61,487 nt of DNA from JAAYDK01 sp964543935. GTDB lineage: Bacteria; Spirochaetota; Spirochaetia; Sphaerochaetales; Sphaerochaetaceae. Position 1 is the stretch's first letter. Each line of letters begins with the position of its first letter. The position numbers and the translations under genes are program-made. The stretch is from assembly GCA_964543935.1 (NCBI GenBank), contig CAZJAK010000005.1, forward strand, positions 1 through 61,487. Reading direction: 5' to 3'. Shown piece after piece: positions 24,203 through 34,834 of this stretch. Under the pieces are notes generated by a model. It did no database searches and was not told where the DNA came from. It saw nothing but the letters and a program-made list of their open reading frames with translations.

Positions 24203-26302
24203 TTAGCGTCCCTGTTCCTTCTTGCGTTTCTCCATATAAGCCTTCTTCAACTCATCACCGATACTGGCGGGGACTCTGCCGTACTTGGCCAATTCCATGG
24301 TGAACTCTGCTTTGCCTTGCGAAAGGGAGCGCAGCACGGTCGAATAACCGAACATTTCCGACAAGGGAACCTCGGCTTCGACAACACATCCGTTGGAGTC
24401 CTCGGTCGAGCTGATGATGATGCCGCGCCGCTGGTTGATGCTGCCAAAAATGTTGCCTTGGAATTCGTTGGGGCTGGCGACGCTCACCTTCATGATGGGT
24501 TCCAAAACGACCGGCTTGGCTTTCTCGAAAGCCTCCCGGAAGGCTCCGATGGCAGCGGTTTGGAAGGCCTGGTCGGAGGAGTCGACCGGATGGAAGCCTC
24601 CGTCGTTAACCACGCAACGCACGCCCACGACCGGGAACCCCAACTGTGAACCCTTTTTGATGGCCTGTTGGAAACCCTTGTCGCAGGACGGGATGAATTC
24701 GTTGGGGATCGTCCCTCCGCGGATTTGGTCGACGAATTCGTATTCTTTAGCCTCGGCGCTTTCCTCGATGGGTTCGATGTACCCGGCTATCTTGGCGTAT
24801 TGACCCGAACCACCGGTCTGCTTCTTGTGGGTGTAGGCGTAATCAGCGCGTTGGCTGATGGCTTCGCGGTAGGCGACCTCCGGACGACCGGTACTCACGT
24901 CGGCTTTGTATTCGCGTCGCATCCGCTCGACATAGACATCCAAATGCAACTCGCCCATGCCCTGGATGATGGTTTGGTTCGATTCGGGATCGACGTAGGT
25001 GTTGAAAGTCGGATCTTCCTTGACAAACCGGTTGAGGGCTTTGCTCATGTTGTCGGATGATTTCTTGTCGGCCGGCACGATGGCCAAACTGATCACTGGC
25101 TTGGGGATGTACATGGAAGTCATCGAATAGTTGAGGCTGGGATGGCAGAAGGTGTCACCAGAAGCACACTCGATACCGAACAGTGCCGCGATGTCGCCAC
25201 AACCGGCTTCAGTAATGTCTTCCATCGACGAAGAGTGCATACGCACCAACCGGCCGACCTTGAATTTGCGCCGGTTGCGAGTATTGACCAACTCATCGCC
25301 CTTTTTCAGCTTGCCTTGGTAGATGCGGATATAGGTGAGCTGCCCGTACTGACCGTCTTCAAGCTTGAAGCCCAATATAACGGCCGGCATGTTCTCGTCC
25401 GACTTCAACACGACTGGAGCTTCGTCGGCGTCCAGATCGAGAGCAGTGTTGGTAACCTCTGTGGGATCGGGCAGATACGCGACCACACCGTCGAGCAACG
25501 CTTGGATTCCCTTGTTTTTATAGGCCGAGCCCATCATGACAGGCACCATTTGCAACGAGATGGTCGCCTTGCGGATTGCAGAGCGCAACAAGCTTTCGGT
25601 GACAGTGTCCTCGAGCATGGCCTCCATCAGCTCGTCCGAGACAAGCGAGATCGAGTCGAGCATTTCCATCCGCTTTTCCTGTGCTTCATCGACCAGTTCG
25701 GCAGGAATCGGTTCTTGACGAACGATATCGCCGTTGGGCCCGTCGAAATAAAGGGCCTTCATCGTGACTAGGTCGACTACGCCTTGCAGGCGGTCTTCGA
25801 GTCCGATAGGGATTTGCAGCAACACCGCGTTCAGGCCGAGCTTCTCGACCAATTGTTTCTTGACACGGTAAGGATTGGCACCGGTCCGGTCGCACTTGTT
25901 GACGAAGGCGATGCGGGGGACCCGGTAGCGTTTCATCTGCCGGTCGACGGTGATCGATTGCGACTGCACGCCCGCCACAGAGCACAAGACCATGATCGCC
26001 CCATCCAAAACCCTGAGCGACCGTTCGACCTCAATAGTGAAGTCCACGTGTCCCGGCGTGTCGATGATGTTGATGTCGTAGCCTTTCCAGGTCACATGGG
26101 TGGCAGCCGATGCGATGGTGATGCCGCGTTCCCGTTCCAGTTCCATCGAGTCCATCGTCGCACCCACTCCGTCCTTGCCTCGGACCTCGTGGATCTGATG
26201 GATCCGGTTGCAATAGTAGAGGATACGCTCGGAAAGGGTTGTTTTACCCGAGTCGATGTGGGCGCTAATCCCGATGTTCCTCATGTTACTCAAATCAGAC
26301 AT
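24203..26302 (-). CDS. fusA: Elongation factor G, spirochaete/mitochondrial-like (spdEFG1) type
   Basis: The 699-residue GTPase begins MRNIGISAHIDSGKTTLSER: the G1 motif is HIDSGKT, not the common HVDAGKT, which is a mark of the mitochondrial EF-G1 and spirochaete/planctomycete spdEFG1 group. G2 and G3 are visible (RGITIASAA, DTPGHVDF), and NKCD is G4. All five EF-G domains appear to be present. In that group two EF-Gs divide elongation and recycling; type 1 is the translocase. The ATG at 26302 has AGAGG upstream; the longer frame to 26344 has no homology. It is followed by a terminator. Confidence 0.92.
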   Translation of the reverse strand: MSDLSNMRNIGISAHIDSGKTTLSERILYYCNRIHQIHEVRGKDGVGATMDSMELERERGITIASAATHVTWKGYDINIIDTPGHVDFTIEVERSLRVLDGAIMVLCSVAGVQSQSITVDRQMKRYRVPRIAFVNKCDRTGANPYRVKKQLVEKLGLNAVLLQIPIGLEDRLQGVVDLVTMKALYFDGPNGDIVRQEPIPAELVDEAQEKRMEMLDSISLVSDELMEAMLEDTVTESLLRSAIRKATISLQMVPVMMGSAYKNKGIQALLDGVVAYLPDPTEVTNTALDLDADEAPVVLKSDENMPAVILGFKLEDGQYGQLTYIRIYQGKLKKGDELVNTRNRRKFKVGRLVRMHSSSMEDITEAGCGDIAALFGIECASGDTFCHPSLNYSMTSMYIPKPVISLAIVPADKKSSDNMSKALNRFVKEDPTFNTYVDPESNQTIIQGMGELHLDVYVERMRREYKADVSTGRPEVAYREAISQRADYAYTHKKQTGGSGQYAKIAGYIEPIEESAEAKEYEFVDQIRGGTIPNEFIPSCDKGFQQAIKKGSQLGFPVVGVRCVVNDGGFHPVDSSDQAFQTAAIGAFREAFEKAKPVVLEPIMKVSVASPNEFQGNIFGSINQRRGIIISSTEDSNGCVVEAEVPLSEMFGYSTVLRSLSQGKAEFTMELAKYGRVPASIGDELKKAYMEKRKKEQGR

Positions 26303-26571
26303 TATGATTCCTCTTTTATCTTCACCATGACCACCAGCGCGCACAATAAGCCACGCCGCCGGTCCCCATATCAGTGTATCCAGCGACCTCCCCCATAAGT
26401 TGCTCCAAGTATAAAACCTGTCAGGAAAACACTTAGGAAGGATCGATCAGCACGCTGAGCCCAGCGTAACGGACGGATTTTAGTATATTCTTCGTTTTTA
26501 TTCAATCCTATACCAACTATATGTTTGTAAAAAATTTACCAAGTTTCGTCATGGCAGGTTTCCATGAAATC
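26303..26571. other. Intergenic region between divergent fusA and HIT genes
   Basis: This is the largest non-coding stretch in the window. It contains an A/T-rich block at 26480-26545 and TATACT on the minus strand near 26412 without a good -35, which may drive fusA with a leader of about 100 bases. I see no recognisable RNA gene or riboswitch here. Confidence 0.4.
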
Positions 26572-26580
26572 TGCTACAAT
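26572..26580 (+). promoter_or_regulatory. Extended -10 promoter of the HIT gene
   Basis: TGCTACAAT (26572-26580), the same extended -10 as at hprK, stands 16 bases before the ATG. The short leader contains GGAGG. Confidence 0.5.
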
Positions 26581-26596
26581 GGCCACGGAGGAAACC

Positions 26597-26998
26597 ATGC
26601 CAACCATATTCAGCAGGATTATTGCGGGAGAAATCCCCTCGGTCCGGATTTACGAAGACAGTGTGTGCATCGTCATCCTCGATATCGCCCCCATGGCGAA
26701 AGGCCATTGCCTGGTCATCCCCAGGGAGTGTTGGCCGACCGTGGCCGAATGCCCTGCCGAGGCATTCGCCCACCTCATGGAAGTAGTGCGTAAAGTCGAT
26801 GCACGCTTGCGGGCCGTCCTGGGCGCCGATGCCACCAACATCATGATCAACAACGGACCGGCTGCCGGGCAAGAGGTCCCCCACCTCCACATCCATGTGA
26901 TCCCGCGGATGCTTGACGACGGACTGCGCATGAAGATCGTCAAACAGACCTACGGGCCGGGCGAGATGCAACAATTCGGCCAACGATTGGCCATGTAA
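26597..26998 (+). CDS. HIT family protein
   Basis: The 133-residue protein has the histidine triad HLHIHVIPR preceded by NNGPAAGQEVP, and the Hint-type N-terminus TIFSRIIAGEIPSVRIYED. Proteins of this kind hydrolyse purine nucleoside phosphoramidates or act on dinucleoside polyphosphates; the exact substrate is not readable. The ATG at 26597 has GGAGG upstream, and the frame before it holds the promoter. The gene is divergent from fusA and lies upstream of the zinc-ribbon gene, which has its own promoter. Confidence 0.93.
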   Translation: MPTIFSRIIAGEIPSVRIYEDSVCIVILDIAPMAKGHCLVIPRECWPTVAECPAEAFAHLMEVVRKVDARLRAVLGADATNIMINNGPAAGQEVPHLHIHVIPRMLDDGLRMKIVKQTYGPGEMQQFGQRLAM

Positions 26999-27031
26999 TC
27001 CTCCCGGAGGTTTCAATCAAGCCGATTCCAC

Positions 27032-27060
27032 TTGCTGGAAAGGCAAGGCATTGGTACACT
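27032..27060 (+). promoter_or_regulatory. Promoter of the zinc-ribbon gene, probably leaderless
   Basis: TTGCTG (27032-27037), a 17-base spacer and TACACT (27055-27060) end 7 bases before the ATG at 27068. No Shine-Dalgarno is present. Confidence 0.6.
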
Positions 27061-27067
27061 GTGCACC

Positions 27068-27358
27068 ATGAGAACGTGTCATGCTTGTGGAGCCATCATT
27101 CCTGCGGATATGATCATCGGCAATGCATCGGTGTGTTCGACGTGCGGACGATCGTTGAAGGTGTGCCTGAACTGCAGGTTTTACGATAAGAGCGCGTATC
27201 ATGAATGCAGGGAAGACATCGATGAACCGGTGATTTACAAGGATGTGGCAAATTTTTGCGACTTGTTCGTCATGAACGAGGGAGAAGGCCATTCGGATAC
27301 GAGAAAGCAGGAAGAGGCCCGCTCGCGCTTCCTCTCGTTATTCAACGACCAACCGTAG
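27068..27358 (+). CDS. Small zinc-ribbon protein of unknown function
   Basis: The 96-residue protein carries paired cysteine motifs: CHAC at residues 4-7, CSTC at about 22-25, CLNC near 33-36, and further Cys residues at HECRED and NFCDL, consistent with one or two structural zinc sites. The C-terminal third is charged and probably helical (DTRKQEEARSRFLSLF). I do not recognise a named family. The start at 27068 is chosen because a -35/-10 pair ends 7 bases upstream. A peroxiredoxin starts 10 bases after its stop, so a redox-related role is conceivable but only by context. Confidence 0.7.
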   Translation: MRTCHACGAIIPADMIIGNASVCSTCGRSLKVCLNCRFYDKSAYHECREDIDEPVIYKDVANFCDLFVMNEGEGHSDTRKQEEARSRFLSLFNDQP

Positions 27359-27367
27359 GAGGCAACC

Positions 27368-27835
27368 ATGCTGGTCAAGGGAGATCCGATTCCAAAAGCG
27401 CTACTGCCCGACGAGAATGATACCATGGTCGAGCTGTCTGCATTGTCAGGATCGTACATCGTGTTGTACGCCTACCCGAAGGACGATACGCCGGGATGCA
27501 CTGCCGAGGCCTGTTCGTTCCGCGATCAGTCGCAAACACTCAGCGATCTTGGTGTGTCCGTGTTCGGCATCAGCCCCGACCCCCCTTCTTCGCACCTAAA
27601 ATTCAAACGCAAATACAATCTGAATTTCACGTTGTTGTCGGATGAAGGCCATGTGGTGCTTGAACAACTGGGGGCATGGGGCGAGAAGTCGATGTACGGC
27701 AAGACCTACATGGGCGTATTGCGCAGCACCTACCTGTTCGGACCGGACGGGACGCTGCTCCAAACATGGCCCAAGGTGACTCCCGCCACCCATGGTGAGG
27801 AGATAGCTGCCTACCTGCAATCACTCAAGGGGTGA
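27368..27835 (+). CDS. bcp: Thioredoxin-dependent peroxiredoxin, Bcp/PrxQ type
   Basis: The 155-residue protein has the peroxidatic cysteine in PKDDTPGCTAEACSFRDQ with a second Cys five residues on, as in Bcp/PrxQ enzymes, followed by GVSVFGISPDPPSSHLKFKRKYNLNF and WGEKSMYGKTYMGVLRSTYLF. It reduces hydroperoxides using thioredoxin. Start at 27368 with AGGAGG upstream. It sits 10 bases after the zinc-ribbon gene and 5 bases before a lipoprotein gene, making a likely three-gene unit. Confidence 0.95.
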   Translation: MLVKGDPIPKALLPDENDTMVELSALSGSYIVLYAYPKDDTPGCTAEACSFRDQSQTLSDLGVSVFGISPDPPSSHLKFKRKYNLNFTLLSDEGHVVLEQLGAWGEKSMYGKTYMGVLRSTYLFGPDGTLLQTWPKVTPATHGEEIAAYLQSLKG

Positions 27836-27839
27836 CAGG

Positions 27840-28877
27840 ATGGCAGGACGGGCGCACCAGACGGCTTTGGTCCTCCTCGTGATACTCATGGGCGTATCGA
27901 CCGGTTGCCAATCATATTCGTATCATCAGGCCAGCCTGCGCATCCCGCCCTATCGTTCCATCCCACTGGATCCACCGGCTTCGACGTTCGGTCCCCTATC
28001 CCAAGAAGCCGTCACCATGGTGCAAAAACCAATCCAGTCGCCAGATACCGATGCGAGATACACCCTGCTCGGCATGGCTTCAGTCGGCACTGCCCCTGCC
28101 GATTTCTCCCTGGATCAAATCATCGTCATGGTGTTCCCGTCCGCAGCAGGCAGCCCAGAAGCACCCGAGAGCCTCTTGGAAAGGCTGTGTGCGGTGGCAG
28201 AAGCGTGTTTTGCCGATGTAGCCGTGATATTTTCCCCAACGGAACAGGTCCGAAACGCAATCGTTGGCCAAGGGTTGCCAGGAGTGGCGCTAGCCAGTGG
28301 CGACATCGTCTTGACGCCATTGCCGATAGCCCGCATCGAAGACCATTCCGTCATCATCTACACGGCACCGGACAAAGAGATGGCCGTCACGGCCGCCAAC
28401 CTTGAGAACCAAGGCTCTGTGCTTGGCATGCTGGCACAGAGTCCGCAGTTGTCCAACTGGACCGCCCATGTTGAAACGCAAGCTGGTGCCCGACAAGCTG
28501 TGATCGAGCCGATTTTGCAGGAAAGCGGCTCGTTGACGACAGTCTTGGCTGTCTCGGCAGGAGAACCCTCCGATTTAGACTGGAAGAACCCTTCCGACAC
28601 GTCATACCGCACAGACTACGCTTGGCCGTTGGCTCCGTTGATCCGGTCAGCCGGTTTCGACGACAGTTACGACGCTACCCGGCATGATCCTGAGACCGAT
28701 CCGGGCATCACGGCAAAGCTCACCTTGGGCACAACCACCATCGGTGAACGGACCGATTTCCTATACGCGCGCAACCTGTTCCCGATGGACACCTGGACCG
28801 TCGCCTTGGAGTTCCTCAGCGAAACAGAACCTGCTATCGAGCGTTCTGCCGTAGCCGGAACGTTCCTGATCCCGTGA
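27840..28877 (+). CDS. Predicted lipoprotein of unknown function
   Basis: The 345-residue protein has a signal sequence ending in a lipobox (GVSTGC, Cys at about residue 22), so it should be anchored to a membrane facing the periplasm. The rest has no cysteine pairs or repeats that I recognise. There is a segment of alternating strands (TARYTLLGMASVGTAP, IIVMVFPSAAGS) and a C-terminal half with EFLSE and GTFLIP strands. I cannot name the family. It follows bcp with a 4-base gap and a GGGGTGACAGG ribosome site, and converges on pheT with 10 bases between stops. Confidence 0.7.
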   Translation: MAGRAHQTALVLLVILMGVSTGCQSYSYHQASLRIPPYRSIPLDPPASTFGPLSQEAVTMVQKPIQSPDTDARYTLLGMASVGTAPADFSLDQIIVMVFPSAAGSPEAPESLLERLCAVAEACFADVAVIFSPTEQVRNAIVGQGLPGVALASGDIVLTPLPIARIEDHSVIIYTAPDKEMAVTAANLENQGSVLGMLAQSPQLSNWTAHVETQAGARQAVIEPILQESGSLTTVLAVSAGEPSDLDWKNPSDTSYRTDYAWPLAPLIRSAGFDDSYDATRHDPETDPGITAKLTLGTTTIGERTDFLYARNLFPMDTWTVALEFLSETEPAIERSAVAGTFLIP

Positions 28878-28887
28878 CAGCCTGGTT

Positions 28888-30582
28888 TCAACCAAGCATG
28901 TCCAGATCAACCTCGCAGGCAACGGTAGGCATCGAACAACCCCAGCTCTCCAACACAGCCGGGTGAACCTCCCCGAACACCCCCACCTGTTGCCCACAAC
29001 ACACCAAGCGGCCCGATCTCCCCTCGATGAAGCGCGGATCGACCAACTCCTCCATCACATACTCCTTGCCGATGAAGTAGAACAACGTGGAGATGATGCT
29101 GTTGAGTTGGTTGAAACCCATGTCGCTGGCCGAAGCGAGGAATCCTAGGTAATTGCGGGTGACTGTTCCCGAATCGTCGCTGTCGTCACAAAAAGCGACT
29201 TTGCCCGTTTCGAATATCTGGTGGGGATACGTGGCATGTCCCGAAACACTCTCCGATTCCAATAATGAAGGGATGATCGACGGCCGCACATACTCGTAGT
29301 TTTCACTCATTGGATTGGCAATGCGGATGTAAGTGGCGCCATCCACGTGCATATTGTCGATATACTCGCGTCTCGACCCCAGGTAGTTGTACATCATTTC
29401 TTGGAAGCCGAGCCCGACCATGATGTCCTTGACCTTGCGGGCGAACACCTCGCTTGCAGAGATCCGCCCCACGGTGGCATCATTGGGCATCTGGGGTTCA
29501 AAATCATTCAATCCATACCCGATCATCACATCCTCGACGATGTCGACCGGATGCAAGAAGTCGTTGCGGTATTCAGGGACTGTGATGAAGACCGATTCGT
29601 CGTCGACGAGGGCATACACACCCATGCGTTGCAACGCAGAGACGATCTGCTCCTTGGTCAACGCCACCCCCAGCATGCGGCGGATAAAATCGAGGGGACA
29701 GGCGGCCGGTTGTTGGAAGTAGTACGGCACGGTGATCTCGCGACCGTAGGGAGTCTCCTCGGGGAATTCGCACTTGACCGGCAGGATGGTGAAACCCATG
29801 TCGGCGCAATCGCAGGCCAAGATGGAGGCGCTCAACAACAATGCGTCGAGTTCGGTCCCCGACAACTCGAAGAACAGGTTTTCGTCCCCGACCTGCACCG
29901 CTCCCAACCTTGCGCTGTTGATGACCGGTGGAAAACTCAAAGCCGCGCCATTGTCATCGTACAAAAACGGAAACACCGGTTTGTCGGCCACGATATGGCC
30001 GAATTCCAGCCCTTTGGGATGAAGCTTACAGATTTCGCGCAACGAAAGTTCCTGTTCCATGTGCAACGGAACGAAGCGGGTGGTGTCGGGGTCGGCACCT
30101 TTGAAGTGGATGGGATAAACCAGTAAATCATCACGATAGACGCCCAATGCGATCGTCTTGCGCTTGCGGCCATAATTGTTGCAGATTTTTTCCTGCGATT
30201 GGATCAGGTTCACAAGGATCGTCTCGTCGACCTGCTTGCCGGTCACGGCGAATCCGATCGAGTAAGGCCGCACGGCTTTTGCAGAAGCATCCACGATCAG
30301 GCGGCGCTGGCCACTCTCGAGGGTCTCCTCCTCGGTGGAGAAAAAGTCGTAAAACGGGATGTTCCCGCTTTGATAAGCCCGCAACTGCCTGGCCACACCG
30401 GCGGCCGACCACAGGTCGGGCCGGTTGGTGTCGTTCAATTCGATCTTGATGATGCCATTGGCCTCATCGTGACCGTCCAGTTCCGCTTTGGCAACCGGAA
30501 ACACCTGCTCAAGCTGTTCGTCGGTCAGGGCCTTCCCCAACAAGTCGTAAAGAAATTGCTGTTGGACTTCAATCTTCGGCAT
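28888..30582 (-). CDS. pheT: Phenylalanyl-tRNA synthetase beta subunit, archaeal/eukaryotic type
   Basis: The 564-residue protein is much shorter than the roughly 790-residue bacterial PheT and lacks the N-terminal tRNA-binding (EMAP-like) and C-terminal anticodon-binding domains. It begins with a B1-like domain (VQQQFLYDLLGKALTDEQLEQVF), carries B3/B4 editing-domain sequence and a B5/core part (PYYFQQPAACPLDFIRRMLGV, VDIVEDVMIGYGLNDFEP). This architecture is the archaeal/eukaryotic type, known also in spirochaetes. It is one base downstream of pheS on the same strand and forms the alpha2beta2 enzyme with it. Confidence 0.95.
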   Translation of the reverse strand: MPKIEVQQQFLYDLLGKALTDEQLEQVFPVAKAELDGHDEANGIIKIELNDTNRPDLWSAAGVARQLRAYQSGNIPFYDFFSTEEETLESGQRRLIVDASAKAVRPYSIGFAVTGKQVDETILVNLIQSQEKICNNYGRKRKTIALGVYRDDLLVYPIHFKGADPDTTRFVPLHMEQELSLREICKLHPKGLEFGHIVADKPVFPFLYDDNGAALSFPPVINSARLGAVQVGDENLFFELSGTELDALLLSASILACDCADMGFTILPVKCEFPEETPYGREITVPYYFQQPAACPLDFIRRMLGVALTKEQIVSALQRMGVYALVDDESVFITVPEYRNDFLHPVDIVEDVMIGYGLNDFEPQMPNDATVGRISASEVFARKVKDIMVGLGFQEMMYNYLGSRREYIDNMHVDGATYIRIANPMSENYEYVRPSIIPSLLESESVSGHATYPHQIFETGKVAFCDDSDDSGTVTRNYLGFLASASDMGFNQLNSIISTLFYFIGKEYVMEELVDPRFIEGRSGRLVCCGQQVGVFGEVHPAVLESWGCSMPTVACEVDLDMLG

Positions 30583-30583
30583 G

Positions 30584-32122
30584 TCAGTTGCCCCTCCTCA
30601 TGCGGACGCTCTCAATATTCGGTGTGAACAACTCGCGCAGGTCGTTCAGACCCAAGTGCATCAAGGCCATGCGGTCGATACCGAGCCCCCATGCGAGAAC
30701 CGGTACATCGACACCCAACGCCTTGGTGACCTCGGGACGGAATATCCCGCTGCCGCCCAGCTCGAACCACCCCAATACGGGATGTTTGATGTGGACCTCG
30801 ATCGAAGGCTCGGTGAAGGGGAAATAACCCGGGACATATTTGACTTCCTCGGCTCCGGCCACCTCCTCGGCGAACATCTTGAGCAGCCCCAGCAGAGTCC
30901 GCAAGTTCACATCCTTGCCAAGCACGATCCCCTCGGTCTGATAGAAGTCGGCACCATGGGTGGCGTCGACCTGGTCGTACCTGAAACAACGCACGACACC
31001 GAAATATTTGCCGGGAACGCGGGCATGGGGCAACGTCTTGGCAGAGAGCACCGTCCCTTGGCTGCGCATGACCTGACGGCGGGTGAACTCATGGTCGAAG
31101 CTGTAACCCCATCCACGGCTGCCGGTATTCCATCCATTCTCGTGGGTGGCGGCGACTTGGCTCAGGTAGGGCTCCTCGATCCGTTTGGTATGGGAAGGCT
31201 CGGCAACATAATATACATCGTGGATGTCGCGGGCGCTATGGAACTGGGGCATGAACAAGGCGTCCCCGTTCCAGAATTCATTCTCCACCAACGGCCCGTC
31301 GAATTCCTCGAATCCCAAGGAGACCAGCTTGTCCTTCACCCATTGCAAGTACAAGGCATAAGGATTCTTGCGGCCCGGTATCAAGCGCGCCGGAGGTGTG
31401 TTGAGGCTGTACGGCCTGAAGGTGCTGGTCTTCCACTCACCGTTGGCAAGGATGGCCGCTGTCACCGCCCCTAATTCCTCGCCGGTGATGTGGGCGGCCT
31501 CAAGGGCTTTGGATGCCTCTGCCCCGGCTGGGGTAAGCCCGTAGACGACATCTTCGCGCTCGACAATCTTCAGCGGAGTACCGGCTGCACCCCGTTTCTT
31601 GCTGTTCTTGGCAACGAATGAACGCTCATCGGCCGACAGATGGGCATCGTCGAGGGGAGCTTCGAGGGCTTTGCCCAACAACGTTCTCCCTGCAGCGATT
31701 TCTGCGGGCAGCTCGCCCGAAGCCAAACACGCTTTGTTGAACTCGCCAATCCGGCACGATCCGGCTTTTGACAACAACCCGAAGGCTGAGCCGACATCGG
31801 CTTTATCCAAACCAAGCCGATCTGCCAACTCGGGCAACGTCAGGGGGCCGTCCGACTTCAACAAGGCCAAAATTCGTTCAGCCGGTGTCCCTGCCTTCTG
31901 CTGTTCACGCCCCAAGTCGGTCAATTCGTACATGGTGCGCGATGTACGGCCGGTCTCAAGTAAAAAGCCCTTGGCGACCAACCAACTGAAAGCTTGGTTG
32001 CATTGGCCTAGCTTGTAGCCAAGTTCGTCGACCAGCCGTTCGGCTGTGACCGCTTCACCCATCGAAACGTGCCGCAGCAACCTGATTTCAAGCGGGTGTA
32101 AGTTCCGTACATCGATATCCAT
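30584..32122 (-). CDS. pheS: Phenylalanyl-tRNA synthetase alpha subunit, archaeal/eukaryotic type
   Basis: The 512-residue protein has an N-terminal region with winged-helix repeats (LRHVSMGEAVTAERLVDELGYK, LPELADRLGLDKADVGSAFGLL), as in archaeal/eukaryotic PheS, then the class II core with FDGPLVENEFWNGDALFMPQ, motif 2 (GVVRCFRYDQVDATHGADFYQ) and motif 3 (LAWGLGIDRMALMHLG). It activates phenylalanine. The ATG at 32122 has GAGGAG about 10 bases upstream; a GTG at 32134 abuts that site and is less likely. pheT follows by one base. Confidence 0.94.
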   Translation of the reverse strand: MDIDVRNLHPLEIRLLRHVSMGEAVTAERLVDELGYKLGQCNQAFSWLVAKGFLLETGRTSRTMYELTDLGREQQKAGTPAERILALLKSDGPLTLPELADRLGLDKADVGSAFGLLSKAGSCRIGEFNKACLASGELPAEIAAGRTLLGKALEAPLDDAHLSADERSFVAKNSKKRGAAGTPLKIVEREDVVYGLTPAGAEASKALEAAHITGEELGAVTAAILANGEWKTSTFRPYSLNTPPARLIPGRKNPYALYLQWVKDKLVSLGFEEFDGPLVENEFWNGDALFMPQFHSARDIHDVYYVAEPSHTKRIEEPYLSQVAATHENGWNTGSRGWGYSFDHEFTRRQVMRSQGTVLSAKTLPHARVPGKYFGVVRCFRYDQVDATHGADFYQTEGIVLGKDVNLRTLLGLLKMFAEEVAGAEEVKYVPGYFPFTEPSIEVHIKHPVLGWFELGGSGIFRPEVTKALGVDVPVLAWGLGIDRMALMHLGLNDLRELFTPNIESVRMRRGN

Positions 32123-32163
32123 GGTATGTGCCACTCCTCGGTCAGAATGATGACGCGGCGTCC

Positions 32164-32169
32164 ATTGTA
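32164..32169 (-). promoter_or_regulatory. Candidate -10 of pheST
   Basis: On the minus strand TACAAT (32164-32169) precedes a leader of about 35 bases. The -35 position falls in the T run of the hairpin upstream and matches poorly (TTTATT). Confidence 0.35.
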
Positions 32170-32178
32170 ACCGCTCGC

Positions 32179-32212
32179 AAAAAAAAATAAAAGTGGCCCG
32201 CTTTCACGCGGG
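32179..32212 (-). terminator. Hairpin plus T run upstream of pheS (orphan terminator or attenuator)
   Basis: On the minus strand CCCGC (32208-32212) pairs with GCGGG (32197-32201) and is followed within a few bases by a T-rich run (32179-32192). No minus-strand gene ends just upstream, so it either stops antisense transcription from purH or attenuates pheST. Confidence 0.5.
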
Positions 32213-32263
32213 TGGACCGGTAAGGGTAGCCCCGCCGCTCCGATTGTGATACACATCTTCATT

Positions 32264-33853
<1,590 letters not shown>

Positions 33854-34834
33854 TCAGAACATCTTGAGCACCGCTTCGACGATGCGCTGTACCGTCGGGG
33901 GCATGGCCAACTCGAGATGCTTGTTGAAAGGAATGGGCATGTCCAAGCCGCACACCCGTGCGATGGGTGCTTTCAACGCTTTGAGGGCGCCATCGTCTCC
34001 AGCAATGGTGGCGACAATCTCACCCGAGAATCCTCCGAACGCTGGAGCTTCGTGCACCACCACCACCCGTCCGGTTTTCATCACCGTCGCAACGATGGCC
34101 TCCGTGTCGAGCGGACGCAAGGTGCGCAGGTCCAACACCTCCACCGAAATCTCGTCATCCTCGAGGACCCGGGCGGCATCGAGGGCGGTGAACACCGTCT
34201 TGCCGTAGGTGATGATGGAGACTTCGTTCCCTTGCCGTTTCAGGTCGGCTTTCCCGATCGGAATGAGGTACTCGCCAGCAGGAACAAGCTCTTCCACACC
34301 ATAGAGCTTGTGTTCCAAGAACAAGACCGGATCGGGATCACGGATGGCGCTCTTCAACAACCCCTTGAGATCGGCAGGTTTGGAAGGATAGACCACTTTG
34401 AGCCCGGGGATATTGGTGAACATGGCTTCCAAGCTTTGGGTGTGTTGCGCCGCCGCTCCGGTACCACTGCCCATCGGTGTGCGGTACACCATCGGCACAG
34501 AGAGTTTGCCGGCCGTTAAAAACCGGGTTTTGGCGGCATGATTGACCAACGGATCGCTCGCCAAGGTGGAGAAATCACCATACATGATCTCCACCACCGG
34601 CTTCATCCCCATCATCGCGGCCCCGACAGCGACTCCGACGATGGCCTCCTCCGAAACGGGAGTCTCAATCACTTGAGCATGCCCGAACCGTTCCAACAAT
34701 CCGGCTGTCACTTGGAAACACCCGCCGTAACACCCCAAATCCTCACCGATGAGCACGACATCGCCATCGCGTTCCATCTCCTCGGCCAAAGCTTCACGGA
34801 TGGCTTCACGGCAACTCAGTTTTTTCATGTCCAT
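33854..34834 (-). CDS. 2-oxoacid (pyruvate/acetoin) dehydrogenase E1 beta subunit
   Basis: The 326-residue protein begins MDMKKLSCREAIREALAEEM and has the E1 beta landmarks VLIGEDLGCYGG, VIETPVSEEAIVGVAVGAAMMG, a PMGSGTGAAAQHTQSLEA pocket loop and LRTLRPLDTEAI. With the E1 alpha subunit it forms the thiamine-diphosphate-dependent decarboxylase. Pyruvate and acetoin enzymes cannot be separated from sequence alone. The ATG at 34834 has AAGGAG 5 bases upstream. It overlaps the E1 alpha gene by 10 bases and ends exactly where the convergent purH ends. No E2 or E3 gene follows. Confidence 0.9.
   Translation of the reverse strand: MDMKKLSCREAIREALAEEMERDGDVVLIGEDLGCYGGCFQVTAGLLERFGHAQVIETPVSEEAIVGVAVGAAMMGMKPVVEIMYGDFSTLASDPLVNHAAKTRFLTAGKLSVPMVYRTPMGSGTGAAAQHTQSLEAMFTNIPGLKVVYPSKPADLKGLLKSAIRDPDPVLFLEHKLYGVEELVPAGEYLIPIGKADLKRQGNEVSIITYGKTVFTALDAARVLEDDEISVEVLDLRTLRPLDTEAIVATVMKTGRVVVVHEAPAFGGFSGEIVATIAGDDGALKALKAPIARVCGLDMPIPFNKHLELAMPPTVQRIVEAVLKMF

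Noticed and set aside
27001..27016. CCTCCCGGAGG palindrome after the HIT gene as a terminator
   Set aside because: The loop would be too small and no solid T run follows.
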